Shown here piece after piece: positions 31,487-40,565 of a stretch of 64,000 bases of DNA. The position numbers and the translations under genes were made by a program. Origin of the DNA: an uncultured Lentisphaeria bacterium (GTDB lineage Bacteria; Verrucomicrobiota; Lentisphaeria; Victivallales; UBA1829); NCBI GenBank assembly GCA_905197955.1, contig CAJKAR010000025.1:1-64000 (forward strand). Direction: 5' to 3'. How positions within the stretch are numbered: the stretch's first letter is position 1; each line of letters starts with the position of its first letter. The notes beneath the pieces are model-generated. The model was not told the DNA's origin, did no database searches, and was given only the letters and a program-made list of their open reading frames with translations.

Positions 31487-32701
31487 ATGGATTTTTCACG
31501 TTACTTCAGAGATTATCCGGACAAAAACGGACGCTTCGGAGAATTCGGCGGCTGTCATGTGCCCCCTGAACTGGAAGCACCCTTCCGGGAAATTGCCGAC
31601 GCCTATCAGTCGATCTGCCACTCGGCGGAATTCATCAACGAACTTCGACGCATCCGCCGCGAGTTTCAGGGCCGGCCGACTCCGGTCTATCACTGCAACC
31701 GTCTCTCCCGCATGATCGGCAACTGCCAGATCTATCTGAAACGCGAGGACCTCAACCACACTGGCGCCCATAAACTCAATCACTGTATGGGAGAAGGTCT
31801 TCTGGCAAAATTCCTCGGCAAGAAAAAACTCATCGCCGAGACCGGAGCCGGACAGCACGGTGTGGCGCTGGCGACCGCCGCCGCATATTTCGGACTCGAA
31901 TGCGAAATCCATATGGGGGCAGTCGATATTGCCAAACAGGCGCCGAATGTCACACGCATGAAAATTCTCGGAGCGAAAGTCATCTCCGTCACCCGCGGAA
32001 ATCAGGCGCTGAAAGAGGCGGTCGATTCCGCATTTGAATCCTATCTTTCCTCCTACAAGGATTCCATCTACTGCATCGGCTCCGCGCTGGGGCCGCACCC
32101 CTTCCCGCTGATGGTCCGAGATTTCCAGATGTGCGTCGGCATTGAGGCCCGCGAACAGTTCAAGGAGATGACCGGAATCCTGCCCGACGCGGTCTGTGCC
32201 TGCGTCGGCGGCGGAAGCAACTCCGCCGGCATGTTCTCCGCCTTCCTGAACGATCCTGTGGACATCTACGGAGTCGAACCGCTCGGAAGAGGACCTGAAA
32301 AAGGACAGCATGCCGCAACACTCTGCTACGGAAAGAAAGGAACTCTGCACGGATTCGACAGCTATGTGCTGGAGGATGAAAACGGAAATCCCGATCCGGT
32401 CTACTCCATCGCGAGCGGACTCGACTATCCTTCCGTCGGACCGGAACACGCTTTCTGGAAAGACATCGGCCGCGTTCAGTATGTGACCGCCGATGACAAA
32501 GAGGCCGTCGATGCCTTCTTCAAACTCTCCCGCTACGAAGGCATCATTCCCGCGCTGGAATCCTCTCACGCAATCGCCTTCGCCATGAAAAAGGCAAAAG
32601 AGATGGGCACAGGCGCCATTCTCGTCTGCTGCAGCGGACGTGGCGACAAGGATGTCGATTACATTGTCGAGCACTACGGCTACGGCGAAAACTACAAATA
32701 A
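31487..32701 (+). CDS. trpB: tryptophan synthase beta chain
   Basis: TrpB condenses indole with serine to form tryptophan, using PLP. The 404-residue length and motifs fit the classical TrpB1 type: GEFGGCHVPPELE at the start, KREDLNHTGAHKLNHC with PLP-Lys96, ETGAGQHGVA with the catalytic Glu, the glycine loop VGGGSNSAGM, and CCSGRGDKD near the end. AGAGGAAT precedes the ATG. trpA and other trp genes are not in the window. A terminator follows directly. Confidence 0.96.
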   Translation: MDFSRYFRDYPDKNGRFGEFGGCHVPPELEAPFREIADAYQSICHSAEFINELRRIRREFQGRPTPVYHCNRLSRMIGNCQIYLKREDLNHTGAHKLNHCMGEGLLAKFLGKKKLIAETGAGQHGVALATAAAYFGLECEIHMGAVDIAKQAPNVTRMKILGAKVISVTRGNQALKEAVDSAFESYLSSYKDSIYCIGSALGPHPFPLMVRDFQMCVGIEAREQFKEMTGILPDAVCACVGGGSNSAGMFSAFLNDPVDIYGVEPLGRGPEKGQHAATLCYGKKGTLHGFDSYVLEDENGNPDPVYSIASGLDYPSVGPEHAFWKDIGRVQYVTADDKEAVDAFFKLSRYEGIIPALESSHAIAFAMKKAKEMGTGAILVCCSGRGDKDVDYIVEHYGYGENYK

Positions 32702-32714
32702 TACACGCACTGAC

Positions 32715-32752
32715 GGCGCGCGCGGAAGAAAACTTCCGCCGCGCCCGTTTTT
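32715..32752 (+). terminator. terminator of trpB
   Basis: A long GC-rich stem (GGCGCG and CGCGGAAG with CTTCCG and CCGCGCC) capped by AAAA is followed by five T. Confidence 0.85.
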
Positions 32753-32785
32753 CTCTCAGCCTCCGCCCGATTCGGGAAACGCTCC

Positions 32786-34834
32786 ATGAAGATCGACTGG
32801 AAAAAAATTCTTTTCAAACAGATCGGACCGGACAAACACCGGAAAGTTTCCCTTCCGCCCCCGGAAAGCTTCAATCGAATGGCGCAGTATACCTTCACTG
32901 CGACGGGATGCCTCATCGCAACGACTGCTCTTCCCGGAATTTTCCTCGTGATCGCAGGAGAGAATGCCTGGACCATGCTGTTTCAGTTTATGGCGCCGTT
33001 CCTCTGCACCGCCATTTTTCTTCATGTCTGTTTTCCTGTGGGCAATGAGCAGTCTCTCCTTTTCCTTTCTGCATGGAAAGAACGTCTGCCGCACCGTTTT
33101 CGCTTTGCGGCTCTTCTGACGGTGTTTCCGATCCTGAAGCATTTCTTTCTGACGCCGCTGGCGATACGGATCGGCAGGGAAAAACACGATCCGTATTTTG
33201 CTGTTCTGACCGCGCTGGCAAGCATCTGCGCTCTAGCGGCGTGGGGAATCTGGCTGACGCAGGGATTCCTGAACGGAAACGCGGGACTGATTCTGATGGG
33301 GGGATCCGTGGCTTTGACGATTTTCTCTTTGAAACGTCTCCAGGGATTTTCCTTTTCCCGGAAAACATGTCTGTACGCGCTTGGCGCGGCACTCTGCTGG
33401 GCGGGATTCGGCGGATGGCTGTGGATCGAATTCTCCGCCGCGTCAAAGGTCCTTGACTCGGAACGTGCGGAGTGCCGGAAGCTGGGAATCCCGTTCTCAC
33501 AGCAGGAAATTCGCCATCTGATGAACGGCGTGGAAGCTCCGAATGCCGAATTCACGAAACTTGCGAACAAGCTGTCCGAAGAGAAGGAATCACTGAACCG
33601 CTGGACCACCGATGTCGTATCCGATCTGCTGGATTCCCCGAAACAGTATGCAGAACGGCACGCATTTCTGGAGTCGAAGGAAGCGCAGGAACTCTTTTCC
33701 GCGATCGACCGTCTTGCCGCCTCCGAACGGACCTTGCGGTACGCCAGAGAACCGAAAGAAAACCTGCTGCTGGAATACGAAATAACCCCTTTTTCCGCAT
33801 ACCGCACCATGGCACGGCTTTACCAGCTCCGCATCCTCGACGCTGCCGAACGGAGCGACCGGAATGAAACGATGCGTCTGCTGCGCCTCTTTCACCGCAT
33901 TCGGGAGGCAGCCGAACCGAACGGAGATGTTCTCGGAGCACTGGTCGGATTTTCCTGCGAACAAATCCGCTTTAAGACCATTGCCCGGCTGATCGGACTG
34001 AATGTTCTGACCGATGGCGATCTGGAGGAAATTCTCTCCATGCTCCGGGGACTGGAACAAAAGTTCCGGCTCTCCGCGGCGAATGCCATTCGTCTCGAAA
34101 CAGCCATCCAGATGAATACCTGGGAAACGTTCGGATACAACTGGCTGGAACTCTGGTTCACTCATGATCCGGAAGAATCCCAACAGCAGGGGAAATACTT
34201 CCGGACGTTCGCAGGCAAACCCTCGATGAACCATCTGTTTTTCGTGGGACTCCGACTCGGCAACCGCCGGAGACTCGGAGAATATCTGCGGAAACAGCGC
34301 AGAAATCTGGAGTATCTCTCCTCGTCGCAGGAACTGTTCCGCCGCCGTCCGGAATTCGATCTGAGAAAGCAGGAATACGAACAATCCCGTCCGTTCTTTC
34401 CGCTACTGGAACTCTTCTCCTACTGGCCGGATTTTGTCTGTCAGATGGAATTCACCGTCACAGCTCTTCGCATGTGCCATACGGCGCTGGAAATGGAACT
34501 GCGTCACCGCCGGACCGGTATGCCGCACGTCCTCCCTCCGGATGCACCCAAAGACTCGCTTAACGGAACGACCTTTGAGCTCCATTCCGGAAGGATTCGA
34601 GTCTGGCACAGAAAACGGGAGCGGGAATTCTTCCGGGAATTCTCCGGCTGGCAACTCCATTCCCCCGGAAAGGAACCGTTTTTCCCGCAAGGGAAATACC
34701 GGAAAACCGCGGAAGCGTATTTCAATGTCATTACCGATCATCCGCTTCCGCATCGACCCGGAAGACCGCGAAAGGAAAGCGCTGAAGGAAATGCGACCTC
34801 ACTTCTGCTCGAAAAACAGAGTCAGGGCAAATGA
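32786..34834 (+). CDS. multi-pass membrane protein of unknown function
   Basis: A 682-residue protein with no family recognised. The first 215 residues contain about six hydrophobic helices, for example MLFQFMAPFLCTAIFLHVCF, VLTALASICALAAWGIWLTQ and LYALGAALCWAGFGGWLWIE. The remaining 465 residues are soluble and mostly helical (HAFLESKEAQELFSAIDRLA and similar). The layout suggests a membrane anchor with a large extracytoplasmic or cytoplasmic helical domain. It follows the trpB terminator by 33 bases, so its own promoter must lie within or near that hairpin, or it depends on readthrough. Its 3' end overlaps the convergent glycoside hydrolase gene by 36 bases. Confidence 0.75.
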   Translation: MKIDWKKILFKQIGPDKHRKVSLPPPESFNRMAQYTFTATGCLIATTALPGIFLVIAGENAWTMLFQFMAPFLCTAIFLHVCFPVGNEQSLLFLSAWKERLPHRFRFAALLTVFPILKHFFLTPLAIRIGREKHDPYFAVLTALASICALAAWGIWLTQGFLNGNAGLILMGGSVALTIFSLKRLQGFSFSRKTCLYALGAALCWAGFGGWLWIEFSAASKVLDSERAECRKLGIPFSQQEIRHLMNGVEAPNAEFTKLANKLSEEKESLNRWTTDVVSDLLDSPKQYAERHAFLESKEAQELFSAIDRLAASERTLRYAREPKENLLLEYEITPFSAYRTMARLYQLRILDAAERSDRNETMRLLRLFHRIREAAEPNGDVLGALVGFSCEQIRFKTIARLIGLNVLTDGDLEEILSMLRGLEQKFRLSAANAIRLETAIQMNTWETFGYNWLELWFTHDPEESQQQGKYFRTFAGKPSMNHLFFVGLRLGNRRRLGEYLRKQRRNLEYLSSSQELFRRRPEFDLRKQEYEQSRPFFPLLELFSYWPDFVCQMEFTVTALRMCHTALEMELRHRRTGMPHVLPPDAPKDSLNGTTFELHSGRIRVWHRKREREFFREFSGWQLHSPGKEPFFPQGKYRKTAEAYFNVITDHPLPHRPGRPRKESAEGNATSLLLEKQSQGK

Positions 34835-37800
34835 CGGATCTTTGCTGTCCACAAGCCCCCTGCTCATCTGAAGAGACTTTTCGTAGCCTTTGAGTTTCGG
34901 CATCCGGCTGATCTCCAGATTGCCGTCGTTGTCGCTGACGGCAAGATTGAATCCGGGATTTACGGAATTATCGGGCCGGAACCCTTTGCAGAGGATCTCC
35001 CACGGAAGAGCCAGCTCGTAGAAGGTTGTTCCGTTCCGCCGTGTGACGGCGACTTCGGCACGGGAAAAATCCAACTTCTGCTCCAGAAGAGTGGTGCTGA
35101 TCCGCGCCCCATGCTTTGTATCGCTGACCGCCAGTTCCAGAAGATCGCGGGCGGAAAGATTTTCCCGTTTTCCGGACATCACAAACAGAAGCTGGAGCGC
35201 ATCGTTTGCCCAGTACATATTCGGCTGTTCATGCGGAATCCGATGGAGATCATCCGTCACTTCCGCCGCGATGTAGAAGAAGGAATCATCGTACAGGAAG
35301 CGGACAACGGCACCCAGGTCGGCGGAATTCCGGATTTTCGCCTGATACAGCGAAACATGCTGCGCAGCTCCCAGCCGGATGCCGGGAAGATGGCGGAACT
35401 CCTCCGGATTCCCGTCGATGCGCGGCCGGCGTTCCGCCTTTCCGCAGAACAGAGGACGAATCTCATTGGAACGGATCCGTTCCCCGCCGACTTGAATTTC
35501 CGCCTGATACGCGGTCAGAGAGGTCCGATTGGTCCACGGGAAATCAAAAGAGCGTCTACCGCCGGAAGGAATCCGGAAGGCCCGCTTTTCCCCGGAAGGA
35601 GCAAGTGCCAGAGTGCCATTCAGTTCCGAGGAGGTGTCATTGAAAATCTCCACCGTCAGCACACCGTTCTTCCCGACTCTCAGCGAGACAGAAGGATTCT
35701 CCACCTTGATGCTCTTCAACGCGGCAATGAACTCCGTATCCGGAATATTTTTCGGATACAGATAGAGAGGTCCTTCACTCAGTGTCAGAAGAGTTTTCGC
35801 TCCGCCCCGCAGACGGATCGGCTCCCCGACCAGATTATACGCCTGAATCCGGTCGGAAGGAAGCGGCAGGACCGCATCGCGCGTCCGGTGATCCGGACGG
35901 TAGATCCAGAGAGCGGCAAAGAGCCCTCCGTTCTTGCGGAAGTAATATCCCTGGAGACCGTTTGCATCACGCTGTTCGAATTCGCCTTCCGGAACGGAAC
36001 CGGAAAGACGTCCGATCATGTTCGCAGTTGCGGGAAAAACCGTCTTCGGATAAATCCCGTTATCGGCGATCACAAAATGGTACATGCTGTTGCGGCTCGA
36101 GACCTTGCCGTTGTAGGGATAGAAGATGGCGTTTCTGACAAACATTCCGCTCCCGAACATCAGGATGTTGGAACGGACAATGTACTCCGCCTGCTGCAAC
36201 TCCGTCACATAACGATCATAGAAAAGCGATTCCGCGTTGATGTCGTCATAGTAAAGGGAATCGGTGGCACCGCGTCCGCCTTCCGTTCCGTAAATTTTCT
36301 TGTCCTTTCCCCGATTGTACTTCCGGATCAGTTCCGCGAACTTCCGCAAGGTCTCGTGGGAAACCGCCCGGTCACCGAGCTCATACGGGTGCAGGGAGAT
36401 GAAATCCATGTAATCCAGCGTCCCATGACGGAAAAGCTCCTCCATTTTGGTTAGCAGCATTCCCTGATCCATCTTGTTTTCTCCGAGCGCACAGAAAACC
36501 GCATCCGGATTCCCATCCTTGATCCCCCGGTAAGCGGCCCGGATGATCCGGTCGGCGGCAGCGGCCTTCTGTTTCAGCGGAGATTTCAAATACTCCGCAA
36601 AGGTCTCAAAACAGCGGATCTTCCCTTTGAAGCGCGACGCAAGTTCCCGATGATACTCATAGACATCCCGCTCGATTTCCGGAGTCACAATCTCTCCGCC
36701 CTCCGCATCCACTTTTGTGCCGGCGGGAAACGGAGCGTAATTGGTCAGCAGCGTTTCGAATCCGTACCGGCGGTTGAAATTCACTACATTCTCAATCATC
36801 TGCCACTGGGGATTCTCTTTTCTCCACTCCTTCGGGGCACGCGACTGATATCCGGTATGGTAGTTGACATTGAAACTCATGCCGAGACGCTTGTTCAACT
36901 CCAGAATATCCAGCAGATTCGGAGGATTATCCCCTTCGATCGGGCAGCCGCCGAAAAATTCGTTGCCTTTCAACTGTTTCAGATCGTCGATGACAGAGGC
37001 GGAAACGGTACAGGTCTGCGTTTTCTGTCCGGGAGCCTCCAGCACCGCCGAAAGCGTACAGTGGCGAAGTCCCGCAGGAGCGGAAATCCGGAAAGAATCC
37101 CCCGATCCCGCATTCAGTTCCACCGTCTTTTCCCCCTTTGCGATCACATCCCGCCGATAGTTTTTCATCTCCCAGCGCAGAACGGAGCGCCGTTTTTCCG
37201 ATGCATCATTGAAAAGTGCAACTTCAAATTCCGGAGTGCTTCCCGGAAGATAGAGACCATAACGGTTCCGCGGTTTCGCCGCAAACTGAACGATGCCGTG
37301 CCCGCGGTATTCCGTCAGAGGGGCCCGCTGAAACTGAATGGCGTCGAATTGCAGATCCGCATCGTCCGCATTGGTGAAATTCAGTTCAAAACGACCGGGA
37401 AACTTCTTCCCGTTCCATGTCTGATAGCAGGCAATGCGCGGCAGAGGAAGAACGTACCGTTTCCATCCGCCGGAAAGATTCACATGCCGGGAATTCACCC
37501 GCAGAAGAGTCGGCTTCGAAGCCCACGCATAAAACGAAAGAACATAATCCTTCCCATCCTGAATCTGAAGCGGGAGGGAGCGAAGTGTCACATAATTTTT
37601 TCTCCCGTTCCGTTCCACCTTAAGGACCTTTCCGCCATGAGGCGCATCGGGCGACGAGACAATCCGGAAAACACTCTCCGGATCGGGCAGTTCGACCTCT
37701 TTTCCGGAACGGTCATTCTCCGCACTGCGCTGCACCATCGGGAACCAGTCTTTCATTCCGAGCTCAAAACTGGAATTGAAAGCTCTGTTCAGTGCCGTTT

Positions 37801-38545
37801 CCGGAACCTCCCGGTAGTAAGACAGATAGTTCACCTCATAAGGATTCCGGCTGAGGATGTCGTGTCCGCGCACGACCCCATCCTTTGTCACATTAACGGA
37901 TGCCGGCGTCTCCGTCACGGAAACATCATCCAGAAACAGCTTCACCCGCTGACCGTGGAATGCTCTGTTGGAATGAATATCAATCATCCAGCCGGTCATG
38001 ACCGCTCCGGGGAAACGTCCCGTCACCAGTTTGGCGACATCCTCGCTGAACACCATCCATCCTTCCGGATCCACCCCTCGACGGGTCAGACGCAGAGAGC
38101 CACCGCTCTTTTTCCCCGTTTTCGGATCCGGAAACTCGAAAATCACTCCAATGGAAAGCAGAATATCCGGCGGCAGGATCTCCGGATACACATATCCCGT
38201 CAGATACACCGGCCGGTTCAGAGGAATCCGGAGCGCCGGACTCTGAAACATACATGTTCCACCCCATTTTCCCGTACTCTTATCCACCGTGACATCCAGT
38301 ACATAGGACATCACCCCGGAGTGCGATTTCTCTCCCTGCTCGGAAAGCCCCATCCGATGTACTTTCACATGTCCTTCCCGTTCAGCGGTCTTCAAATCCC
38401 CGATCCAGCGGGGGCCGAACGATCCGCGGAAGATCAGTTTGCCCAGCGCCTCGAAATCATTCTCATACAGGGGCCCTGCAAAAAGAGCAGTTGCAGAGGC
38501 AATGCCGGCGGCGATCCCGGAACAGATCCAGTTTCTACAATTCAT
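34799..38545 (-). CDS. large secreted glycoside hydrolase-like protein (cassette B)
   Basis: A 1248-residue protein with a signal peptide (WICSGIAAGIASATALFAG). Residues 25-430 look like two carbohydrate-binding sandwiches (FNSSFELGMKDWFP marks the second). Residues about 530-850 look like a TIM-barrel glycosidase of clan A type: FNVNYHTGYQS, FETFAEYLKSP with Glu651 as possible acid/base, FISLHPYEL, and GTEGG with Glu755 as possible nucleophile. The end (PRIDGNPEEF through FFYIAAEVTDD and YWANDALQLLF) resembles a CBM9-type domain. The substrate is unknown. It follows the pseudopilin gene by 16 bases and overlaps the convergent membrane protein gene by 36. Confidence 0.82.
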   Translation of the reverse strand: MNCRNWICSGIAAGIASATALFAGPLYENDFEALGKLIFRGSFGPRWIGDLKTAEREGHVKVHRMGLSEQGEKSHSGVMSYVLDVTVDKSTGKWGGTCMFQSPALRIPLNRPVYLTGYVYPEILPPDILLSIGVIFEFPDPKTGKKSGGSLRLTRRGVDPEGWMVFSEDVAKLVTGRFPGAVMTGWMIDIHSNRAFHGQRVKLFLDDVSVTETPASVNVTKDGVVRGHDILSRNPYEVNYLSYYREVPETALNRAFNSSFELGMKDWFPMVQRSAENDRSGKEVELPDPESVFRIVSSPDAPHGGKVLKVERNGRKNYVTLRSLPLQIQDGKDYVLSFYAWASKPTLLRVNSRHVNLSGGWKRYVLPLPRIACYQTWNGKKFPGRFELNFTNADDADLQFDAIQFQRAPLTEYRGHGIVQFAAKPRNRYGLYLPGSTPEFEVALFNDASEKRRSVLRWEMKNYRRDVIAKGEKTVELNAGSGDSFRISAPAGLRHCTLSAVLEAPGQKTQTCTVSASVIDDLKQLKGNEFFGGCPIEGDNPPNLLDILELNKRLGMSFNVNYHTGYQSRAPKEWRKENPQWQMIENVVNFNRRYGFETLLTNYAPFPAGTKVDAEGGEIVTPEIERDVYEYHRELASRFKGKIRCFETFAEYLKSPLKQKAAAADRIIRAAYRGIKDGNPDAVFCALGENKMDQGMLLTKMEELFRHGTLDYMDFISLHPYELGDRAVSHETLRKFAELIRKYNRGKDKKIYGTEGGRGATDSLYYDDINAESLFYDRYVTELQQAEYIVRSNILMFGSGMFVRNAIFYPYNGKVSSRNSMYHFVIADNGIYPKTVFPATANMIGRLSGSVPEGEFEQRDANGLQGYYFRKNGGLFAALWIYRPDHRTRDAVLPLPSDRIQAYNLVGEPIRLRGGAKTLLTLSEGPLYLYPKNIPDTEFIAALKSIKVENPSVSLRVGKNGVLTVEIFNDTSSELNGTLALAPSGEKRAFRIPSGGRRSFDFPWTNRTSLTAYQAEIQVGGERIRSNEIRPLFCGKAERRPRIDGNPEEFRHLPGIRLGAAQHVSLYQAKIRNSADLGAVVRFLYDDSFFYIAAEVTDDLHRIPHEQPNMYWANDALQLLFVMSGKRENLSARDLLELAVSDTKHGARISTTLLEQKLDFSRAEVAVTRRNGTTFYELALPWEILCKGFRPDNSVNPGFNLAVSDNDGNLEISRMPKLKGYEKSLQMSRGLVDSKDPSFALTLFFEQK

Positions 38546-38561
38546 TTGTCACATCCTTTCA

Positions 38562-39272
38562 TCAGAGCTGCCAGGGATTCAGACTGCCACCCTCGGGCCA
38601 GCCGAGAATATAGACCCCGCTGCGTTTCACTGTCAGCGAAGAGTAAAGAACCGTTTCAACATGTCCGTCCACAAATGCAACATTGGTCTTCAGGCCGTGC
38701 CGCTTGAATTTCTCCGGCGGATACGTACTCATGTAACTGGGCGTAACGGCATCGTATTTCCCGCCGGCAAGGTCCATCATATATCCGGCAACGGAGGGGA
38801 GACGGCATTTGGAAAGACGTTTCATCGTATTTCTGTCGCACCAGGAAAGTTTTGCACCCATACGGTTTGTCCACGCATAATTCGACATCAGCATCTTCGG
38901 GACATCGGCGCTCACAAAGACCTCGTCCGGCGCAGCCGGGCACCGGTAAACCGGATTCGCCGGATTGTCCCACACGATATCCTTCCCCGTATACCGGTGA
39001 GTCGCATACAGCCACGAATAATCAAGAAAACGATAATTCGGCGCCGGATTCAGATAATTATCGTTGTAGGTCGGAGGCATAAAGTCGTCGTTGTCCCCGG
39101 CATACTGAATGCTCATCAAAGCAATATTCTTCTGATTGGACGCGCAGGAAATCACCTGCGCCTTCGCTCTGGCGGAATTCAGCGCCGGCAGAAGCAATCC
39201 GGCCAGAATCGCAATGATTGCAATTACCACAAGGAGCTCTATCAGTGTAAAGTTTTTGATCTGCTGTTTCAT
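38562..39272 (-). CDS. pseudopilin-like protein with prepilin signal and H-X9-DG motif (cassette B)
   Basis: A 236-residue protein. The prepilin leader MKQQIKN is followed by FTLIELLVVIAIIAIL and a helix (LNSARAKAQVISCASNQKN). The body has paired Cys residues (YRCPAAPDE and LSWCDRNT) and ends with HGLKTNVAFVDGHVE, the H-X9-DG motif. As in the other copies, Asn precedes the cut site. The ATG at 39272 is favoured by AAGG seven bases upstream; a GTG at 39281 would add three residues. It lies 28 bases after the LacI gene and 16 before the glycoside hydrolase gene. Confidence 0.9.
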   Translation of the reverse strand: MKQQIKNFTLIELLVVIAIIAILAGLLLPALNSARAKAQVISCASNQKNIALMSIQYAGDNDDFMPPTYNDNYLNPAPNYRFLDYSWLYATHRYTGKDIVWDNPANPVYRCPAAPDEVFVSADVPKMLMSNYAWTNRMGAKLSWCDRNTMKRLSKCRLPSVAGYMMDLAGGKYDAVTPSYMSTYPPEKFKRHGLKTNVAFVDGHVETVLYSSLTVKRSGVYILGWPEGGSLNPWQL

Positions 39273-39300
39273 TTCCGACACCTTCCCTCTTTCTTTCTGT

Positions 39301-40296
39301 TCATAAATCCACCTCGGAATTGATGTTTTTCACGGTATTGTTGATGACCAGCTTCGGCCGGATCAGCGTATGCACCGGATTGCCCGCCGTATCCAGCGGA
39401 CGATGCAGAATATAGTATTTTCCCCAGGCGACCAGCTGTTCCGGTTCAAATACAATGGAATCGAGCGGGAACAGCTCTCCCGGCAGCGCCGACTGAATGT
39501 GAGAATCCTTCGGGCGATTGTAACAAATCAAACTCACATCTTCCGGGATCCGGATTCCGCATCCGGATGCGTAATAAGGCAGATAATAGGCAATACCGCC
39601 CATCGTACAGAAAATAGCGGTCGGCAGCTTCTTGACAGAGGAAAAATATCTGCTCCAGAACACGGGAGCATCATCTTTTCCGGGAACGAATTCCAGGAAA
39701 TCGACCTGGCACTCCGGATTCAGGAACAGCATTTCCGCTTTGAAACTCTTATAACGATCCACATGATTCGGCTGATCCAGAGCAGAAGCAACGAGAACAT
39801 GACGATGCCCATTTGCATACAGATGCCGCGCCGCCATGGCTCCGCCGAGGTAGTCATCGGAATCAATTGCGACATCACCGCAGTCACCGCCCAGAATATT
39901 GATCACGACACAGTCCGGATTTGCGAACTTGATCTCATCAATCAGCCTCTGTCGCGGAAAGGAGCACATTACAACAACCGAAGCCTCGGAAACCGCCGCC
40001 ATAAACCGTTCCCGATTGACCGTATGATCGGTCGGAATGCATTTATAATCCTGCATGGAAAGCGACTGCATCAGCTGAATGCCGATCCGCTCCGTAAATT
40101 CATTTTTGCTGATATCGAATACGATATTTTCGCTTTTCCGCTGTCCGGCGCAAACATATCCGTAGCGGTTCAAAGCATTCACCACCTTTTTCCGAGTGGA
40201 ATCCGAAACAGCGCCGTTGTTGTTCATCACCCGGTAAATTGTCCGAACATTGACACCGACTTCGTCTGCGATTGTCTGAAACTGAATCCTGTTCAT
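39301..40296 (-). CDS. LacI-family regulator (cassette B)
   Basis: A 331-residue regulator. The helix-turn-helix is FQTIADEVGVNVRTIYRVMN, with RTIYRV in place of the usual RTVSRV, followed by the hinge YGYVCAGQRKSEN. The effector domain contains DSDDYLGGAMAARHL and PEDVSLICYNRPKDS. The ATG at 40296 has GAGGTG ten bases upstream; an in-frame TTG at 40305 is less likely. It is the first gene of cassette B and probably controls it through the strong promoter and the repeats just upstream. Confidence 0.9.
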   Translation of the reverse strand: MNRIQFQTIADEVGVNVRTIYRVMNNNGAVSDSTRKKVVNALNRYGYVCAGQRKSENIVFDISKNEFTERIGIQLMQSLSMQDYKCIPTDHTVNRERFMAAVSEASVVVMCSFPRQRLIDEIKFANPDCVVINILGGDCGDVAIDSDDYLGGAMAARHLYANGHRHVLVASALDQPNHVDRYKSFKAEMLFLNPECQVDFLEFVPGKDDAPVFWSRYFSSVKKLPTAIFCTMGGIAYYLPYYASGCGIRIPEDVSLICYNRPKDSHIQSALPGELFPLDSIVFEPEQLVAWGKYYILHRPLDTAGNPVHTLIRPKLVINNTVKNINSEVDL

Positions 40297-40325
40297 TGGC
40301 TGCAAATCACCTCAACTTTGTATTA

Positions 40326-40354
40326 ATTATACGATATTCCGGAACCGGATTCAA
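40326..40354 (-). promoter_or_regulatory. promoter of cassette B
   Basis: On the minus strand TTGAAT (40354-40349) and a perfect TATAAT (40331-40326) are 17 bases apart. Confidence 0.8.
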
Positions 40355-40363
40355 GAGGAGAAA

Positions 40364-40407
40364 GACAATTCCAGCAAACAAAAATTGTCCGATTTGCGAC
40401 AATTCCA
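40364..40407. repeat. GACAATTCCA direct repeats upstream of the cassette B promoter
   Basis: GACAATTCCA occurs at 40364-40373 and 40398-40407, with an inverted ATTGTC at 40384-40389 between them. They lie just upstream of the -35, where an activator would bind. Confidence 0.5.
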
Positions 40408-40498
40408 CAACCAAAAAGTCGCGAATGAAATTTCTTCGGCTTTCAGCCCCTCTCCGCACCGAGACTCTATTCTCTCCTGTTCCAGAAGAGCTCATTAC

Positions 40499-40535
40499 AA
40501 AAAAAAACCGGAACCCGCTCTTCAACGAGTTCCGG
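40499..40535 (-). terminator. terminator of cassette C
   Basis: CCGGAAC (40508-40514) pairs with GTTCCGG (40529-40535), followed on the minus strand by nine T. Confidence 0.85.
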
Positions 40536-40565
40536 CAAAAGATTTTCAATTCGTTTTCGGATGAT

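Noticed and set aside
36650..38707. Long plus-strand open frame of 685 codons
   Set aside because: It is antisense to the cassette B glycoside hydrolase, has no ribosome-binding site and reads as low-order Arg/His/Ile-rich sequence, as expected for the complement of a real gene.
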